A stretch of 64,000 bases of DNA from JADJGC01 sp964617645 (GTDB lineage Bacteria > Zixibacteria > MSB-5A5 > CAIYYT01). Within the stretch, counting starts at the first letter, position 1. Each line of letters starts with the position of its first letter. Shown here in pieces: positions 27,736-36,644 of the stretch. The DNA lies in NCBI GenBank assembly GCA_964617645.1, contig CAZTYE010000001.1, positions 124,001 through 188,000 on the forward strand, given 5' to 3'. Under the pieces are notes generated by a model. That model made no database searches and was not told where the DNA came from. It saw only the letters and a list, made by a program, of their open reading frames with translations. Position numbers and translations under genes: made by a program.

Positions 27736-28923
27736 ATGGACGGTATCATTTATCTCGATAACGGGGCAACCTCTTTTCCGAAACCGGAAGCAGTCTATCG
27801 GCAAATGGACAACTTCTACCGCCACTTCGGCGTCAATCCCGCCCGGGCCGGATACGACATGTGCATGGCCGCCGGCAGCAAAGTGGAGGAGACCCGCAAG
27901 CAATTGACCCGGCTCTTCAACGGCACCGACTACAATCGCTTGATCTTCTCGCTCAATGCTACGGACGGTCTCAATCTGGCAATCTTCGGTCTGCTCCAGC
28001 CTGGTGATCACGCCATCACGACGACGGTCGAACACAATTCCGTTCTCCGTCCGCTCTACCACTTGTTTAGGTATGCGAATGTCGGTGTCGACTACGTGCC
28101 GGTCGATAGCGCCGGATTCGTCGATCCCGACGATTTCAGAAAGCTCTTCCAGACGAACACGCGCTTGGTCGTCGTCAATCACGGTTCCAACGTCATCGGT
28201 ACCGTCCAGCCGGTCGAAGCAATCGGTGCCTTGTGCCGCGAGCGAAACATTCCATTCGTTATTGACGCATCCCAAACCGCCGGGAAGATCCCAATCGACG
28301 TTCAGAAGATGAACGTCGACGTTGTCGCCTTCACGGGGCACAAGGCGCTGATGGGACCGATGGGCACCGGCGGCCTCTATGTCGCGGAGGGAGTCGATAT
28401 CCGCCATACGCGCGCCGGCGGCACCGGCGTTCGTTCGGCGGTGCGAACCCATCTCGACGAATACCCCTATCGCCTCGAATACGGCACTTCGAACCTCCCC
28501 GGCATCGCCGGACTCAACGCCGGCGTCACCTGGATCGAGGAGCGCGGCATGCACAATATCCATCAACATGAAATGAATCTGCTGCGGCGACTCCGCGACG
28601 GCTTGGCGAAAATCGAAAGTGTAACTCTCTATTGTCAAAACGATCTCAGCGATCACATCGCCGTGCTCTCGTTCAACATTGACGGCTTGGAAGCGCTCGA
28701 TACGGGGACGATGCTCGATGTCGATTTTAATATCGCCTGCCGCACCGGACTTCACTGCGCCCCGCTGATTCACGAACAGCTCGGCACCGACAAAATCCAC
28801 GGCGCGGTTCGATTCGGCATCGGACCGTTCAATACGGAGGCGCACATCGACGCTGCGATCGAAGCCGTCGGCGAAATCGCGCAGAGCCACCGCAAGCGCA
28901 TGGCAGCGGCGATTCAATCCTAA
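27736..28923 (+). CDS. class V aminotransferase, cysteine desulfurase-like
   Basis: 395 residues. N-terminal YLDNGATSFPKP, PLP lysine in FTGHKALMGPMGTGG near residue 215 and a conserved Cys in CRTGLHCAPLIHEQLGT near residue 345. These match the group of cysteine desulfurase-like proteins beginning with an EGID-type region that occur outside isc or suf operons. It probably releases sulfur or selenium from cysteine or selenocysteine. The adjacent, convergent Dsr-like operon needs sulfur relay, but a link is only suggested by position. Confidence 0.88.
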   Translation: MDGIIYLDNGATSFPKPEAVYRQMDNFYRHFGVNPARAGYDMCMAAGSKVEETRKQLTRLFNGTDYNRLIFSLNATDGLNLAIFGLLQPGDHAITTTVEHNSVLRPLYHLFRYANVGVDYVPVDSAGFVDPDDFRKLFQTNTRLVVVNHGSNVIGTVQPVEAIGALCRERNIPFVIDASQTAGKIPIDVQKMNVDVVAFTGHKALMGPMGTGGLYVAEGVDIRHTRAGGTGVRSAVRTHLDEYPYRLEYGTSNLPGIAGLNAGVTWIEERGMHNIHQHEMNLLRRLRDGLAKIESVTLYCQNDLSDHIAVLSFNIDGLEALDTGTMLDVDFNIACRTGLHCAPLIHEQLGTDKIHGAVRFGIGPFNTEAHIDAAIEAVGEIAQSHRKRMAAAIQS

Positions 28924-28938
28924 GCGCGCCCGCCGCGA

Positions 28939-30267
28939 CTACAGCGCCACAGCGTCCGCAACGATTTCGGCAACGGTTCGGATCTGTACCCCCAATTTGT
29001 ATTCTTTGTTCAGCTCACTGAGTTGATCAAGGCAGTTGTGGCACGGCGCGACGACGATCTCCGCACCCGTGGCGCGAATTTGCTCGGCTTTGATCTTGCC
29101 GGCAGCGATGCGCCGTTCGGCGTAACGCGCCATCGCCAGTTGTCCGCCGCCGCCGCCACAGCAGAAGTTGTTTTCGCGATTCGGATACATCTCCACGAAA
29201 TCCGCCACCGCGTTCTTGAGTATATACCGCTGTTCTTCGATGACCCCGCCCATCCGCACGAGATTGCACGGATCGTGCAGCGTTACGCGCTTGGCATTCC
29301 GCGCCGGGTCGAGTTTGATGCGACCATCGCGAATGTAATCGGCGATAATCTCCAGAATGCTCATCACCGGGATCCGCGGTGAAGCCTTGACCCATTCCGG
29401 TCCTTCCCAGCGATTGGCCGCGAATCCGTGGCCGCATTCGCCCAGAACCAAAACTTCGGCTTCAAGTTGCCCTGCGGTTTGGTAAAGCCGGCGCGCGATT
29501 AACCCCGCGGCTTCATCGTCGCCGTTGAACAAGCCGTAATTCGTCACATCATAATAGTCGCTCGGCAACGTCCACTTTTCGCCCGCGGCATAAAAGATCT
29601 TGGCCGCAGCCACGATCGACAGCGGGAAGAACTTCGCTTCCCGCGGATTAATTGTATAGAGGAGTCGCGCTCGCTTCTGATCAATCGGTAGCTTCGCTTG
29701 CGCGACGCCAAGTTCCTGCTGCAACTCCTCTTCGAGCCATGCCGCCGTCTCGATCCACTCGGTCTTCGCAATGCCCATGTTGTTGCCGTGCGTCGTGGCT
29801 AAGTCGACCGTTGATTGCAGGTCGTTGGGAGTGAGGCCGAGGTGGTGCAAGACACTCCGGCAGGTGCGCACCATCCGCGAGATATTGATCCCGACCGTGC
29901 AGTGCAAATTGCAGCGCCCGCACATGCTGCAATTCCCGAGCAGCGAATCAACCCACTCGTCGATCACGCGCTGATCGGAAGAAGTCCGTCCACTGACGTT
30001 GGCTGCCGGATTCCCCAACCGCATGAAGTGTCGCCGGAAAATTGAATTGATAACTTTGACCTTGTATGCCGGTTGCGTTTTCGGATCGCCCGTCGCCAAA
30101 AAGTAATGGCAGGACTCGGCGCACAGCCCGCAACGCACACAGGCATTCGCAAACGCCGCAAACTGGCTGTCAATCTTGTTGCGAAAGAAATCCAGGTACG
30201 AACCCGCAGAGGACTTCGCCGCAATCATCTCCAAACTCCCCAAGCTCTGGCGCCGATCGTCGATCAC
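28939..30267 (-). CDS. DsrK/HdrD-like iron-sulfur protein with CCG domains
   Basis: 442 residues from a GTG start with AGGGA just upstream. Two [4Fe-4S] ferredoxin motifs lie near residues 43-55 (CVRCGLCAESC) and 113-125 (CSMCGRCNLHC). Two CCG-type halves follow, with GECGHGF near 275 and DPCNLVRMGG, NNFCCGGGGG and APCHNC in the C-terminal half, the noncubane-cluster type site of HdrB/HdrD/DsrK. Known: DsrK is the catalytic cytoplasmic subunit of DsrMK complexes and acts on DsrC disulfide or trisulfide. It is the third gene of a dsrC-dsrM-dsrK-like operon, so that role is likely here. Confidence 0.88.
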   Translation of the reverse strand: MIDDRRQSLGSLEMIAAKSSAGSYLDFFRNKIDSQFAAFANACVRCGLCAESCHYFLATGDPKTQPAYKVKVINSIFRRHFMRLGNPAANVSGRTSSDQRVIDEWVDSLLGNCSMCGRCNLHCTVGINISRMVRTCRSVLHHLGLTPNDLQSTVDLATTHGNNMGIAKTEWIETAAWLEEELQQELGVAQAKLPIDQKRARLLYTINPREAKFFPLSIVAAAKIFYAAGEKWTLPSDYYDVTNYGLFNGDDEAAGLIARRLYQTAGQLEAEVLVLGECGHGFAANRWEGPEWVKASPRIPVMSILEIIADYIRDGRIKLDPARNAKRVTLHDPCNLVRMGGVIEEQRYILKNAVADFVEMYPNRENNFCCGGGGGQLAMARYAERRIAAGKIKAEQIRATGAEIVVAPCHNCLDQLSELNKEYKLGVQIRTVAEIVADAVAL

Positions 30268-30273
30268 TTGTCC

Positions 30274-30897
30274 CTACTCGCTCACCGGCGGCAGCGCCGC
30301 GCGCCGTCCATAAAACACGCCCCAGAAATACCGGGAGAAGAAAAAGAAAACACAGTGGCGAATCTTCCCCAGCGGGACGTAGACGAAGAGCGCTGCAGCC
30401 GTGATGAACAGCGCAGCCTCATTTCGCGATGAGAGCGAAGTCGCCAGCGCTGCCGCGACAAAGCAATTCACCAGGAAATTCGCCAGAAAGTCATCGACAA
30501 TGCTAATCACCCGCATTCGTCGCAGCAGTATTCGTTTCGCGAACAACCCCAGCCCGGCAGTCAGACCCAACACGAGGGTGAATTGCCAGAGTTTCGTCGC
30601 CAAGAATGACGGCGCGTAGCGAAAGAGCGACGCCCCCAGTGCGAACAGTGACAGAAATATCGCGAAGTGGTAGAAGATGCCGGCAACGTACGTTGGTAGG
30701 TGCTTGACGGCGCTTTCTTTCTTCCACGGAAGCATACCCGTGACGAAAGAATAAAACACGCCGTGGCCGGATTCGCCCTTGGCAGGTGCATATATCGGTT
30801 TCGCGCCAAACGCGAGCGACTTTCGGACGAGCATCGCCAACGCCACAACCGCGAACACCGCCGCCAGCGTCACAAAAATTCGTAGAAGATCGGCCAT
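30274..30897 (-). CDS. DsrM/NarI-like cytochrome b membrane subunit
   Basis: About 207 residues with five membrane helices. Candidate haem b ligands are the histidines in YHFAIFLSL near residue 78 and GKIRHCVFFFFSRYFWG near the end. Related to the gamma subunit of nitrate reductase and to DsrM, which passes electrons from quinol to DsrK. The ATG at 30897 lies ten bases after the dsrC stop; an ATG at 30921 would overlap it. It lies seven bases before the DsrK-like gene. Confidence 0.85.
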   Translation of the reverse strand: MADLLRIFVTLAAVFAVVALAMLVRKSLAFGAKPIYAPAKGESGHGVFYSFVTGMLPWKKESAVKHLPTYVAGIFYHFAIFLSLFALGASLFRYAPSFLATKLWQFTLVLGLTAGLGLFAKRILLRRMRVISIVDDFLANFLVNCFVAAALATSLSSRNEAALFITAAALFVYVPLGKIRHCVFFFFSRYFWGVFYGRRAALPPVSE

Positions 30898-30907
30898 TTC
30901 CCAGCTG

Positions 30908-31228
30908 CTAAACGCATCCATCCGGCTTCGGCAGACCCGCGATCTTGCAGGCTCCCTTGGCCGGACCCGTGGGGAACAGCTCGTAGATATTCCTGAGCTG
31001 CAGGCCGGTAGCCTTGCAGATTGACCGCACCATCGGCGCTTGTCCGTGCTGCAGGTAATGATCGCGAATGAAATCAACCACCGCCCAATGCTGTTCCGTT
31101 AAGTCCTGAATCCCCTCGGCGGCATCGGCCAGTTTGCGTGCAATCTCCCGGCTCCAACTCTGTGAATCCTTCAAAAACCCCTCTTCATTTAGTTCAATCT
31201 GTTTTCCGTTTATCTCGATGAAAGCCAT
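30908..31228 (-). CDS. dsrC: DsrC/TusE family sulfur-carrier protein
   Basis: 106 residues. Both redox cysteines of true DsrC are present in the C-terminal arm GACKIAGLPKPDGCV: Cys94 and the penultimate Cys105. Upstream landmarks such as LNEEGFLKDSQSW and HWAVVDFIRDHY are typical. With both cysteines it can form the intramolecular disulfide or trisulfide that DsrMK reduces. First gene of the operon with the DsrM- and DsrK-like genes; no dsrAB sulfite reductase is present in this window. Confidence 0.93.
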   Translation of the reverse strand: MAFIEINGKQIELNEEGFLKDSQSWSREIARKLADAAEGIQDLTEQHWAVVDFIRDHYLQHGQAPMVRSICKATGLQLRNIYELFPTGPAKGACKIAGLPKPDGCV

Positions 31229-31372
31229 GCAGTAACCTCTTGCTTGCCCTCGACCCGAAATATAATCTATTATGTCGACATCGTCAAACTAAAGACAAGG
31301 CCGCATCAGCCATTCAACCGGACAATCAGCGGGGTCGATTCTTGGACTTTGTGGGGCAAGGTTAAGGCTATA

Positions 31373-31445
31373 CTGGGGTGCCAGGATTCGAACCTGGGTA
31401 TGGCAGATCCAAAATCTGCTGACTTAACCGCTTGTCTACACCCCA
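31373..31445 (-). tRNA. tRNA-Gln (anticodon UUG)
   Basis: On the minus strand a 73-base cloverleaf: acceptor TGGGGTG/CACCCCA with discriminator G, D arm with AAGCGGTTAAG, anticodon stem GCAGA/TCTGC around loop TTTTGGA (anticodon TTG), and T arm CCAGGTTCGAATCCTGG. CCA is not encoded. Confidence 0.95.
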
Positions 31446-31541
31446 GTAGTGTGCAGATTATACAATGACAACGGGCGTTCGTCAACGCCCGTTGTGAGAA
31501 ATGCTGTTTGACAGGGAGAGTATTGACCCGCGCGGCGTTCG

Positions 31542-31847
31542 CTAAATTTCGTCTTCGTCACTCCCTCCTGCGATGACGCCGGCCGGGCCAACTTCCGCCA
31601 ATTCGCGTTCGTAGGCCGCTAACACGCGGTCCTCAATAAAACGTCGCGCCTCGTTGTTCACCGGATGAGCGATGTCCTGATGGGTGCCGTCGGGACGCTT
31701 CCGGGAGGGCATACTCACAAAATAGCCGGACTTGCCGTTGATCACTTTCAGGCCGCGGATCACGAACATGTTGTCGAACGTGATGTTGACGAAAGCTTTC
31801 AGCTTGTCCTCGTTCTTGAGAGTCACTCGAATGTCTGTGATCTCCAT
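31542..31847 (-). CDS. spoVG: SpoVG family regulatory protein
   Basis: 101 residues beginning MEITDIRVTLKNEDKLKAFV and including FVSMPSRKRPDGTHQDIAHP, the signature of SpoVG. Members bind nucleic acids and modulate division or surface-protein expression; the gene is widespread beyond spore formers. It lies just upstream of ispE's neighbour region, as in many other bacteria where it sits near ispE. Confidence 0.95.
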   Translation of the reverse strand: MEITDIRVTLKNEDKLKAFVNITFDNMFVIRGLKVINGKSGYFVSMPSRKRPDGTHQDIAHPVNNEARRFIEDRVLAAYERELAEVGPAGVIAGGSDEDEI

Positions 31848-31886
31848 CTCTACCTCCCAAAGCTCGTTTCGTGAGCCGTCCGGTCT

Positions 31887-32759
31887 CTACTCTTGAGGAA
31901 TTCTCACAGGCGAGAGACTAAGGACCTGCCAGCCGGCAAACCGGCCGGTGATGAACGTCGCCAACTCGGCCCCAGGCGGTCGATCAAACAGCCCAAACAA
32001 TGCTGAACCGCTCCCGGTAAGAGCGACGTGTCGGGCCCCGCCCTTTTGCATGAGTCGATCGCATTCGCTCAGTTCCGGATAGGTCGAGTAAATCAATGGC
32101 TGAAAGTCGTTGCCGATCCGGTTCAGCTTCGCGAACAAATCTACGCCTGAGACTTCATCATCAATTAAGGACTTAATCGAGAATTTTGTCAAGAAAAATC
32201 TTACTTTGGCGTACGCCTCTGCCGTTGAGACTTTGATACCGGGGATTACCAGCAAAACGCCGTAGTCTAACGGCAGCCCGATCTCGCGAACCCGCTCGCC
32301 GCGTCCCTCAATCAGGGCGCTGCCCGAGGAGAAAAACAGCGGCACGTCCGACCCGAGGCGGGCGCCGAGCTGCAGCATCGTGGACTGATCTAATCCCAGT
32401 TCAAATAAGCGGTTAATCCCTTTGATCGTCGCCGCCGCGTCGGAGCTGCCGCCACCGAGTCCGGCGCCATGGGGAATGTTCTTCTCCAAATGAATTTCAA
32501 CGCCGCCCGCCCAGCCGAATTCTTGATACACCAGTCGCGCCGCCTTGACCACGATATTGCTGTCGTCATTTGGTATTGACGGGTCCGTGCAGTTCAGGGA
32601 GATACCGGCGGCAGATTTCTTGATCGTCAACCGGTCAAACAGATTCACGGCCTGAACCAGCGAGTGAATCTCGTGGTAACCGTCTTCGCGCCGGCCGAGG
32701 ATTTGAAGGAAGAGATTGATCTTCGCAGGCGCTCGAAGAACCAGCGATTCCGTGCTCAA
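31887..32759 (-). CDS. ispE: 4-diphosphocytidyl-2-C-methyl-D-erythritol kinase
   Basis: 290 residues, GHMP kinase family. N-terminal APAKINLFLQI, ATP loop IPHGAGLGGGSSDAA near residue 95 and the C-terminal GSGSALFG motif near 253. It phosphorylates CDP-ME in the MEP isoprenoid pathway. The TTG start overlaps the stop of the upstream outer-membrane gene (TTGA). Confidence 0.95.
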   Translation of the reverse strand: MSTESLVLRAPAKINLFLQILGRREDGYHEIHSLVQAVNLFDRLTIKKSAAGISLNCTDPSIPNDDSNIVVKAARLVYQEFGWAGGVEIHLEKNIPHGAGLGGGSSDAAATIKGINRLFELGLDQSTMLQLGARLGSDVPLFFSSGSALIEGRGERVREIGLPLDYGVLLVIPGIKVSTAEAYAKVRFFLTKFSIKSLIDDEVSGVDLFAKLNRIGNDFQPLIYSTYPELSECDRLMQKGGARHVALTGSGSALFGLFDRPPGAELATFITGRFAGWQVLSLSPVRIPQE

Positions 32760-34288
32760 TTCAGAAGACCTTGAATGTAGTATGACAAGAACGCGCTGAG
32801 CTCAAACTGATCCTCGCTCGCGCCTGCCTGATGTCGGAAATTGCTGTAGTGATTGTAGCGCGCGTCGAGCCGTCCTTCGATCAATCGCCGATCCAGCCAG
32901 AAAAGACTCAGCCGCAAGGAAGGATTCTTCTCGACCACGCCGGTCGGAAATTTCTGCTGATAGGGCACCCCCGATGCTTGATGCTTCTCGATCCGTCCCT
33001 CGCCGCGCCGCCAGTACTGGAACTCGATTTCGGCGTCGATGGCGTTGGAGAGATGATAGCGAAACATCGCCGTCATCCGATCCTGGTCGTTGCCGCCAAA
33101 AAAACCAATCGGCCGCCAATAGTAGAGATAGAGATTTTGCGGCTGATTCTGTCCGTATACCGTCGTGTTGACGCGAGTGTAGGAGAGTTTGACGAATGTC
33201 TGGCCCAAGCCAAATGGCGCGGCGGCGTCGATCCCCAGCTTGTAACCTACCTGATGCGGTTCCGATACGAAGTCGATCTGGAAATCATCGATCATAAGTT
33301 CGCCGAAGATGCGCGCCCGTTTCGGCCAATAGATTGCAAAGTCCGCTCCAAAGAGAATGTTGTCGTCCGAGCCGCGATTCCACTGTTCCCAATAGAACGG
33401 AACCACCGGATTGAGATACCGCCAGTCAATCGGCCGATTGTAGCCGCCATACAAGGCGACTTCCGACAGGCCAAACTCGAACATGCCATGTTTGCGAAAC
33501 GCCATTCGATGCGCCGACAAGTAGCGCGTCAGCAGCGAATCGTTGTACTTCACGTCGTCAAGTCGAGTGAAGAAGTAGTCGAAGCGCAGCGCCGGTTTTT
33601 CGAAACCGATCCAGAAGCGGTCAAACGGCGCGGCGTTGTCGGAAAACAACAGGGCGTCACGCTGCTCCGGACCCCAGATCATCGATCCGCGACCGACGGA
33701 AGCAAAAAAGCCCTTTTGGTAGGCGTAGATGGCGCCGTGATCAACCCAACTGGTGATTTTCTCTTTCCAGATGCGGCCGTTGAACTGCGAGTAAAGTTCG
33801 CCGTGATTTTCGATCCGCACGCGCAGGTGCGCCTGAATGCCGCTGAGAGGCCTGAGCCAGAAATCGCTGGTCATGCCGATGCGATGAACCGGCGTCGTGT
33901 CCGATTTTGCCATCTCCTGCGCATACGGCTGCAACCGCATCGCCAACTCAATCCCGCGCCGCTGCGACTCACTCAGCATCCCCCAGCGATTCATCTGCCT
34001 GCGCCCGGGTTCGTCGAACAACTGCAGGCGCGCGCGCAGAAGTTCCCCCAGCCGCGCACCTTCGTTGTCGAAATTCGCCGATCCCTCAAAACTTGGTGCT
34101 GAAAACCGCGGCAGAATCAATGAATAGGGAAAGAGCTTGGGATTGAGAACCAACAACTCTTCGGCAAACCGATTCGTCACTCGATCCGTTGCCTCAACGA
34201 ACGGAATCTCTTCGGCGCAAAGCCACGGCGCAATCAGCGTCAAAAGCATTGCTACTTGCAAAACAAATCGGCGACCGGCGACAAGCAT
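32756..34288 (-). CDS. Wzi-like outer-membrane beta-barrel protein
   Basis: 510 residues with a signal peptide (cleavage near LCAEE, residue 25). The rest is rich in alternating aromatic strands ending with FLSYYIQGLLN. Features such as ASVGRGSMIWGPEQRDALLFSDNA and a FWIGFEKPALRFDYF stretch resemble the capsule-assembly Wzi family (18-stranded barrel). Known role of Wzi: anchoring capsule or exopolysaccharide to the cell surface. No capsule genes are adjacent. It is coupled to ispE by a four-base overlap. Confidence 0.75.
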   Translation of the reverse strand: MLVAGRRFVLQVAMLLTLIAPWLCAEEIPFVEATDRVTNRFAEELLVLNPKLFPYSLILPRFSAPSFEGSANFDNEGARLGELLRARLQLFDEPGRRQMNRWGMLSESQRRGIELAMRLQPYAQEMAKSDTTPVHRIGMTSDFWLRPLSGIQAHLRVRIENHGELYSQFNGRIWKEKITSWVDHGAIYAYQKGFFASVGRGSMIWGPEQRDALLFSDNAAPFDRFWIGFEKPALRFDYFFTRLDDVKYNDSLLTRYLSAHRMAFRKHGMFEFGLSEVALYGGYNRPIDWRYLNPVVPFYWEQWNRGSDDNILFGADFAIYWPKRARIFGELMIDDFQIDFVSEPHQVGYKLGIDAAAPFGLGQTFVKLSYTRVNTTVYGQNQPQNLYLYYWRPIGFFGGNDQDRMTAMFRYHLSNAIDAEIEFQYWRRGEGRIEKHQASGVPYQQKFPTGVVEKNPSLRLSLFWLDRRLIEGRLDARYNHYSNFRHQAGASEDQFELSAFLSYYIQGLLN

Positions 34289-34465
34289 GCGCCCAATTAC
34301 CGCTGTTCAATCGGTCAAGTCAACTTCAAAGCCGAACCCGGCGCGGCGAATTCCCGTTGACAGCGGGCGCCAAAATCGCTTTCTTCGCCGGCGTCAAGTT
34401 CATTCGGAAGCGGACGACAATCTCCAATCGAGATCGTACCGCTTCTTGAGTGAATGCCATATTCC

Positions 34466-34554
34466 GGAGAGGTGGCCGAGAGGCTGAAGGCGGCGGTTTG
34501 CTAAACCGTTATACGGGTAAAACCGTATCCAGGGTTCGAATCCCTGCCTCTCCG
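34466..34554 (+). tRNA. tRNA-Ser (anticodon GCU)
   Basis: An 89-base class II tRNA: acceptor GGAGAGG/CCTCTCC with discriminator G, anticodon loop TGCTAAA (anticodon GCT), a long variable arm (TATACGGG/ACCGTATC) and T arm AGGGTTCGAATCCCT. CCA is not encoded. Confidence 0.95.
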
Positions 34555-34970
34555 TTCTTGTTCTTCCCAGAAATCCAATCAGACTTCTGCGGCCCGCCAA
34601 TCCTGTGCTCGAGAGCTGCCTACACGGAAATGCGGTTCCGATAGACTGTTGGAGTGTGGTAGCCTGCCGGGAGGAGCGAAAGCAGCCTCATCTTGCCCGC
34701 ATGGAAGAAAAGCTATCAAGCGAGATGGTCTCAATCGGTAATCGAAGCCGCGGTGTCGGAAATTACCAACAGACGCGTTCTGCTGCCGCAATCAAAACCG
34801 AGCGCCCTCACGTGGCGAATCTCAAGATCTCAATCGCCGCAAAATTTGCGGAAAATATCGTTGACAAAATAGGGAACGATCATTATCATAAATGGACATC
34901 AACAGCGATTTCTCCACCGTTCTATTAGAAAACAACCGTTGTTTCCAACTCACGCGGAAAGGATGTTGGT
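34555..34970. other. intergenic stretch with promoter at its right end
   Basis: About 415 bases. A 107-codon open frame at 34605-34928 has no ribosome site and no family features, so I do not call it. The right end holds the promoter of the following gene. Confidence 0.5.
34861..34889 (+). promoter_or_regulatory. sigma-70 type promoter of the dockerin beta-propeller gene
   Basis: TTGACA (34861-34866) and TATCAT (34884-34889) are separated by exactly 17 bases in an A/T-rich stretch, about 80 bases before the start codon. Confidence 0.75.
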
Positions 34971-36437
34971 ATGTGCTCCAAACGCCATTGCATCTGGTTT
35001 ACGTTCGCGATACTACTTCAACTTGCACCGACGCTGGCACCTGATCTCCGTGCATCGCCGACAAACGACCATTCAACGAGCGTGAAAAACCGAAGCTCCG
35101 ACAGTTCGCCGACCGACTTGTTCTGGGATAACACGCTTTCCAATGTGCCTGACGGTACGAATGGATCGGTCTTCGCACTCGCTCTGTACGCGAATCAACT
35201 AATCGCTGCAGGAAGTTTCACAAGGATCAACGGGGTTCTTGCCAATCGCATCGCTAGCTGGGATGGATTTGCCTGGCAACCGCTCGGAGAAGGCCTTGAC
35301 GGTACGGTCCAAGCTCTGACAGTTTACAACGACAAATTGATCGTTGGCGGGCGATTTTCAAACGCTGGACAAGTCGTCGCCAGAAACATCGTAGCGTGGG
35401 ACGGTAGCGGCTGGTCAGCAGTTGGCGCCGGGATTTCACCCTACTTCTGCGGGCCAGATTTCCCGCCAAATGAATGCTCCATTGTCGAGGCATTAACCAC
35501 CTATGATGGAAAGCTGATAGCCGGCGGACTGTTCTCATTGATCGGAGTTCCCGAAATCTCAATTGCCGCTTGGGACGGTGCTGACTGGTCGGCAATCGGA
35601 GAACTCCCGAAACGATCTCCTCTGGGTCCTTGCTACTCCGTCGTTACGGCTCTGCTGGTCGATCGAGGGAATTTGTATGCCGGAGGAACGTTTCAACATC
35701 ACATCGTGGAGTGGGAAGATCCCGCGTGGGTCCCCGTCGCCACAGGTATGTTCGGGTACTACGTCGACACCGTTCCCGAGGGCTGCTCGTACCTGGGTTC
35801 AGTAAGGACGTTGGTTCGCTTTGGCGACGTGATCATTGCCGGTGGCTTGTTTCGTACTTCCGGAGGCGATAGTACCAACGGCATCGCTTCGTGGGATGGC
35901 GTCGAATGGTCGTCTCTGAATTCGGGTTTCAATGCCGACCTCTACGGATATAACTGGGGCTCCGCCCATGCCTCCACTGTCGTGGGACATACTCTATTCG
36001 TTGGCGGTGACTTCGATACGGCGGGAGGTGTCGCGGTGAATCGGATCGCCGCTTGGACGGGCAGCGACTGGATCGCGCTCGGCTCCGGCATTGAGGGAAT
36101 CGTGTCGCCATACAACAACGCCGTGTATGCGCTTATTGAATATGAGGGCACATTGGTCGTAGGGGGCAGTTTCTCTTCTGCAGGCGGCAAACTTGCGGGG
36201 TCAATTGCGCAGTGGACGTTATTGCCCGGTTTTTGCGGAGATGTTGACCGGAACTTTCAGATTAACTTGGCAGACGCAGTCTCTTTGATCAACTTCTTGT
36301 TCAGGAGCGATGTGAACGAGCCCTTGATGAGCTCCGTCGACGTCACCTGCGACGGCAGGACTAATATCACAGACGCTGTCTATCTGGTAAACTACATCTT
36401 CTCCGGCGGACCGGCGCCATGTGCGGCGTGTCTTTGA
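34971..36437 (+). CDS. secreted repeat (beta-propeller-like) protein with dockerin-like tail
   Basis: 488 residues with a signal peptide (about 1-29). Residues 65-425 hold six to seven repeats of about 55 residues built as ALxxYxxxLIxGGxFxxxGxxxxxxIAxWDGxxWxxLG, as in delta-60-like or kelch-type propellers. The tail has two dockerin-like repeats (GDVDRNFQINLADAVSLINF and a copy ending in VYLVNYIFSGGPAP) and ends CAACL, as in the protein at the window start. The first dockerin repeat is imperfect. Exported; function unknown. Confidence 0.85.
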   Translation: MCSKRHCIWFTFAILLQLAPTLAPDLRASPTNDHSTSVKNRSSDSSPTDLFWDNTLSNVPDGTNGSVFALALYANQLIAAGSFTRINGVLANRIASWDGFAWQPLGEGLDGTVQALTVYNDKLIVGGRFSNAGQVVARNIVAWDGSGWSAVGAGISPYFCGPDFPPNECSIVEALTTYDGKLIAGGLFSLIGVPEISIAAWDGADWSAIGELPKRSPLGPCYSVVTALLVDRGNLYAGGTFQHHIVEWEDPAWVPVATGMFGYYVDTVPEGCSYLGSVRTLVRFGDVIIAGGLFRTSGGDSTNGIASWDGVEWSSLNSGFNADLYGYNWGSAHASTVVGHTLFVGGDFDTAGGVAVNRIAAWTGSDWIALGSGIEGIVSPYNNAVYALIEYEGTLVVGGSFSSAGGKLAGSIAQWTLLPGFCGDVDRNFQINLADAVSLINFLFRSDVNEPLMSSVDVTCDGRTNITDAVYLVNYIFSGGPAPCAACL

Positions 36438-36594
36438 GCGCTGGTTTGCGGCTCGGCTGCCAAACCGGAAGTATCGAGACAGGTTCTGGATCATGATTGC
36501 TGATTGCTATGATCAGGCGAGTCGGAGCGACAGTATGCACAGTTCATGACCGGTCTTGATCCTCCGTACCCTCACCGACCCGTCGCGATCGCGC

Positions 36595-36623
36595 TTGGCA
36601 GGCCGTGAAGAATCGCTTATAAT
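36595..36623 (+). promoter_or_regulatory. sigma-70 type promoter of the cysteine synthase gene
   Basis: TTGGCA (36595-36600) and a perfect TATAAT (36618-36623) with a 17-base spacer. Transcription would start near 36630, which supports the ATG at 36645 over a GTG at 36627. Confidence 0.72.
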
Positions 36624-36644
36624 CCTGTGCGCAAAGGCGACGCT

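Noticed and set aside
27682..28917. 411-codon open frame antisense to the class V aminotransferase gene
   Set aside because: The plus-strand gene has clear motifs over its whole length; the antisense frame is a GC-rich codon shadow.
32831..34102. 423-codon open frame antisense to the Wzi-like gene
   Set aside because: No signal, motif or ribosome site; the minus-strand barrel gene is coupled to ispE.
34605..34928. 107-codon open frame after tRNA-Ser
   Set aside because: No ribosome site, mixed composition, and it covers the promoter of the next gene.
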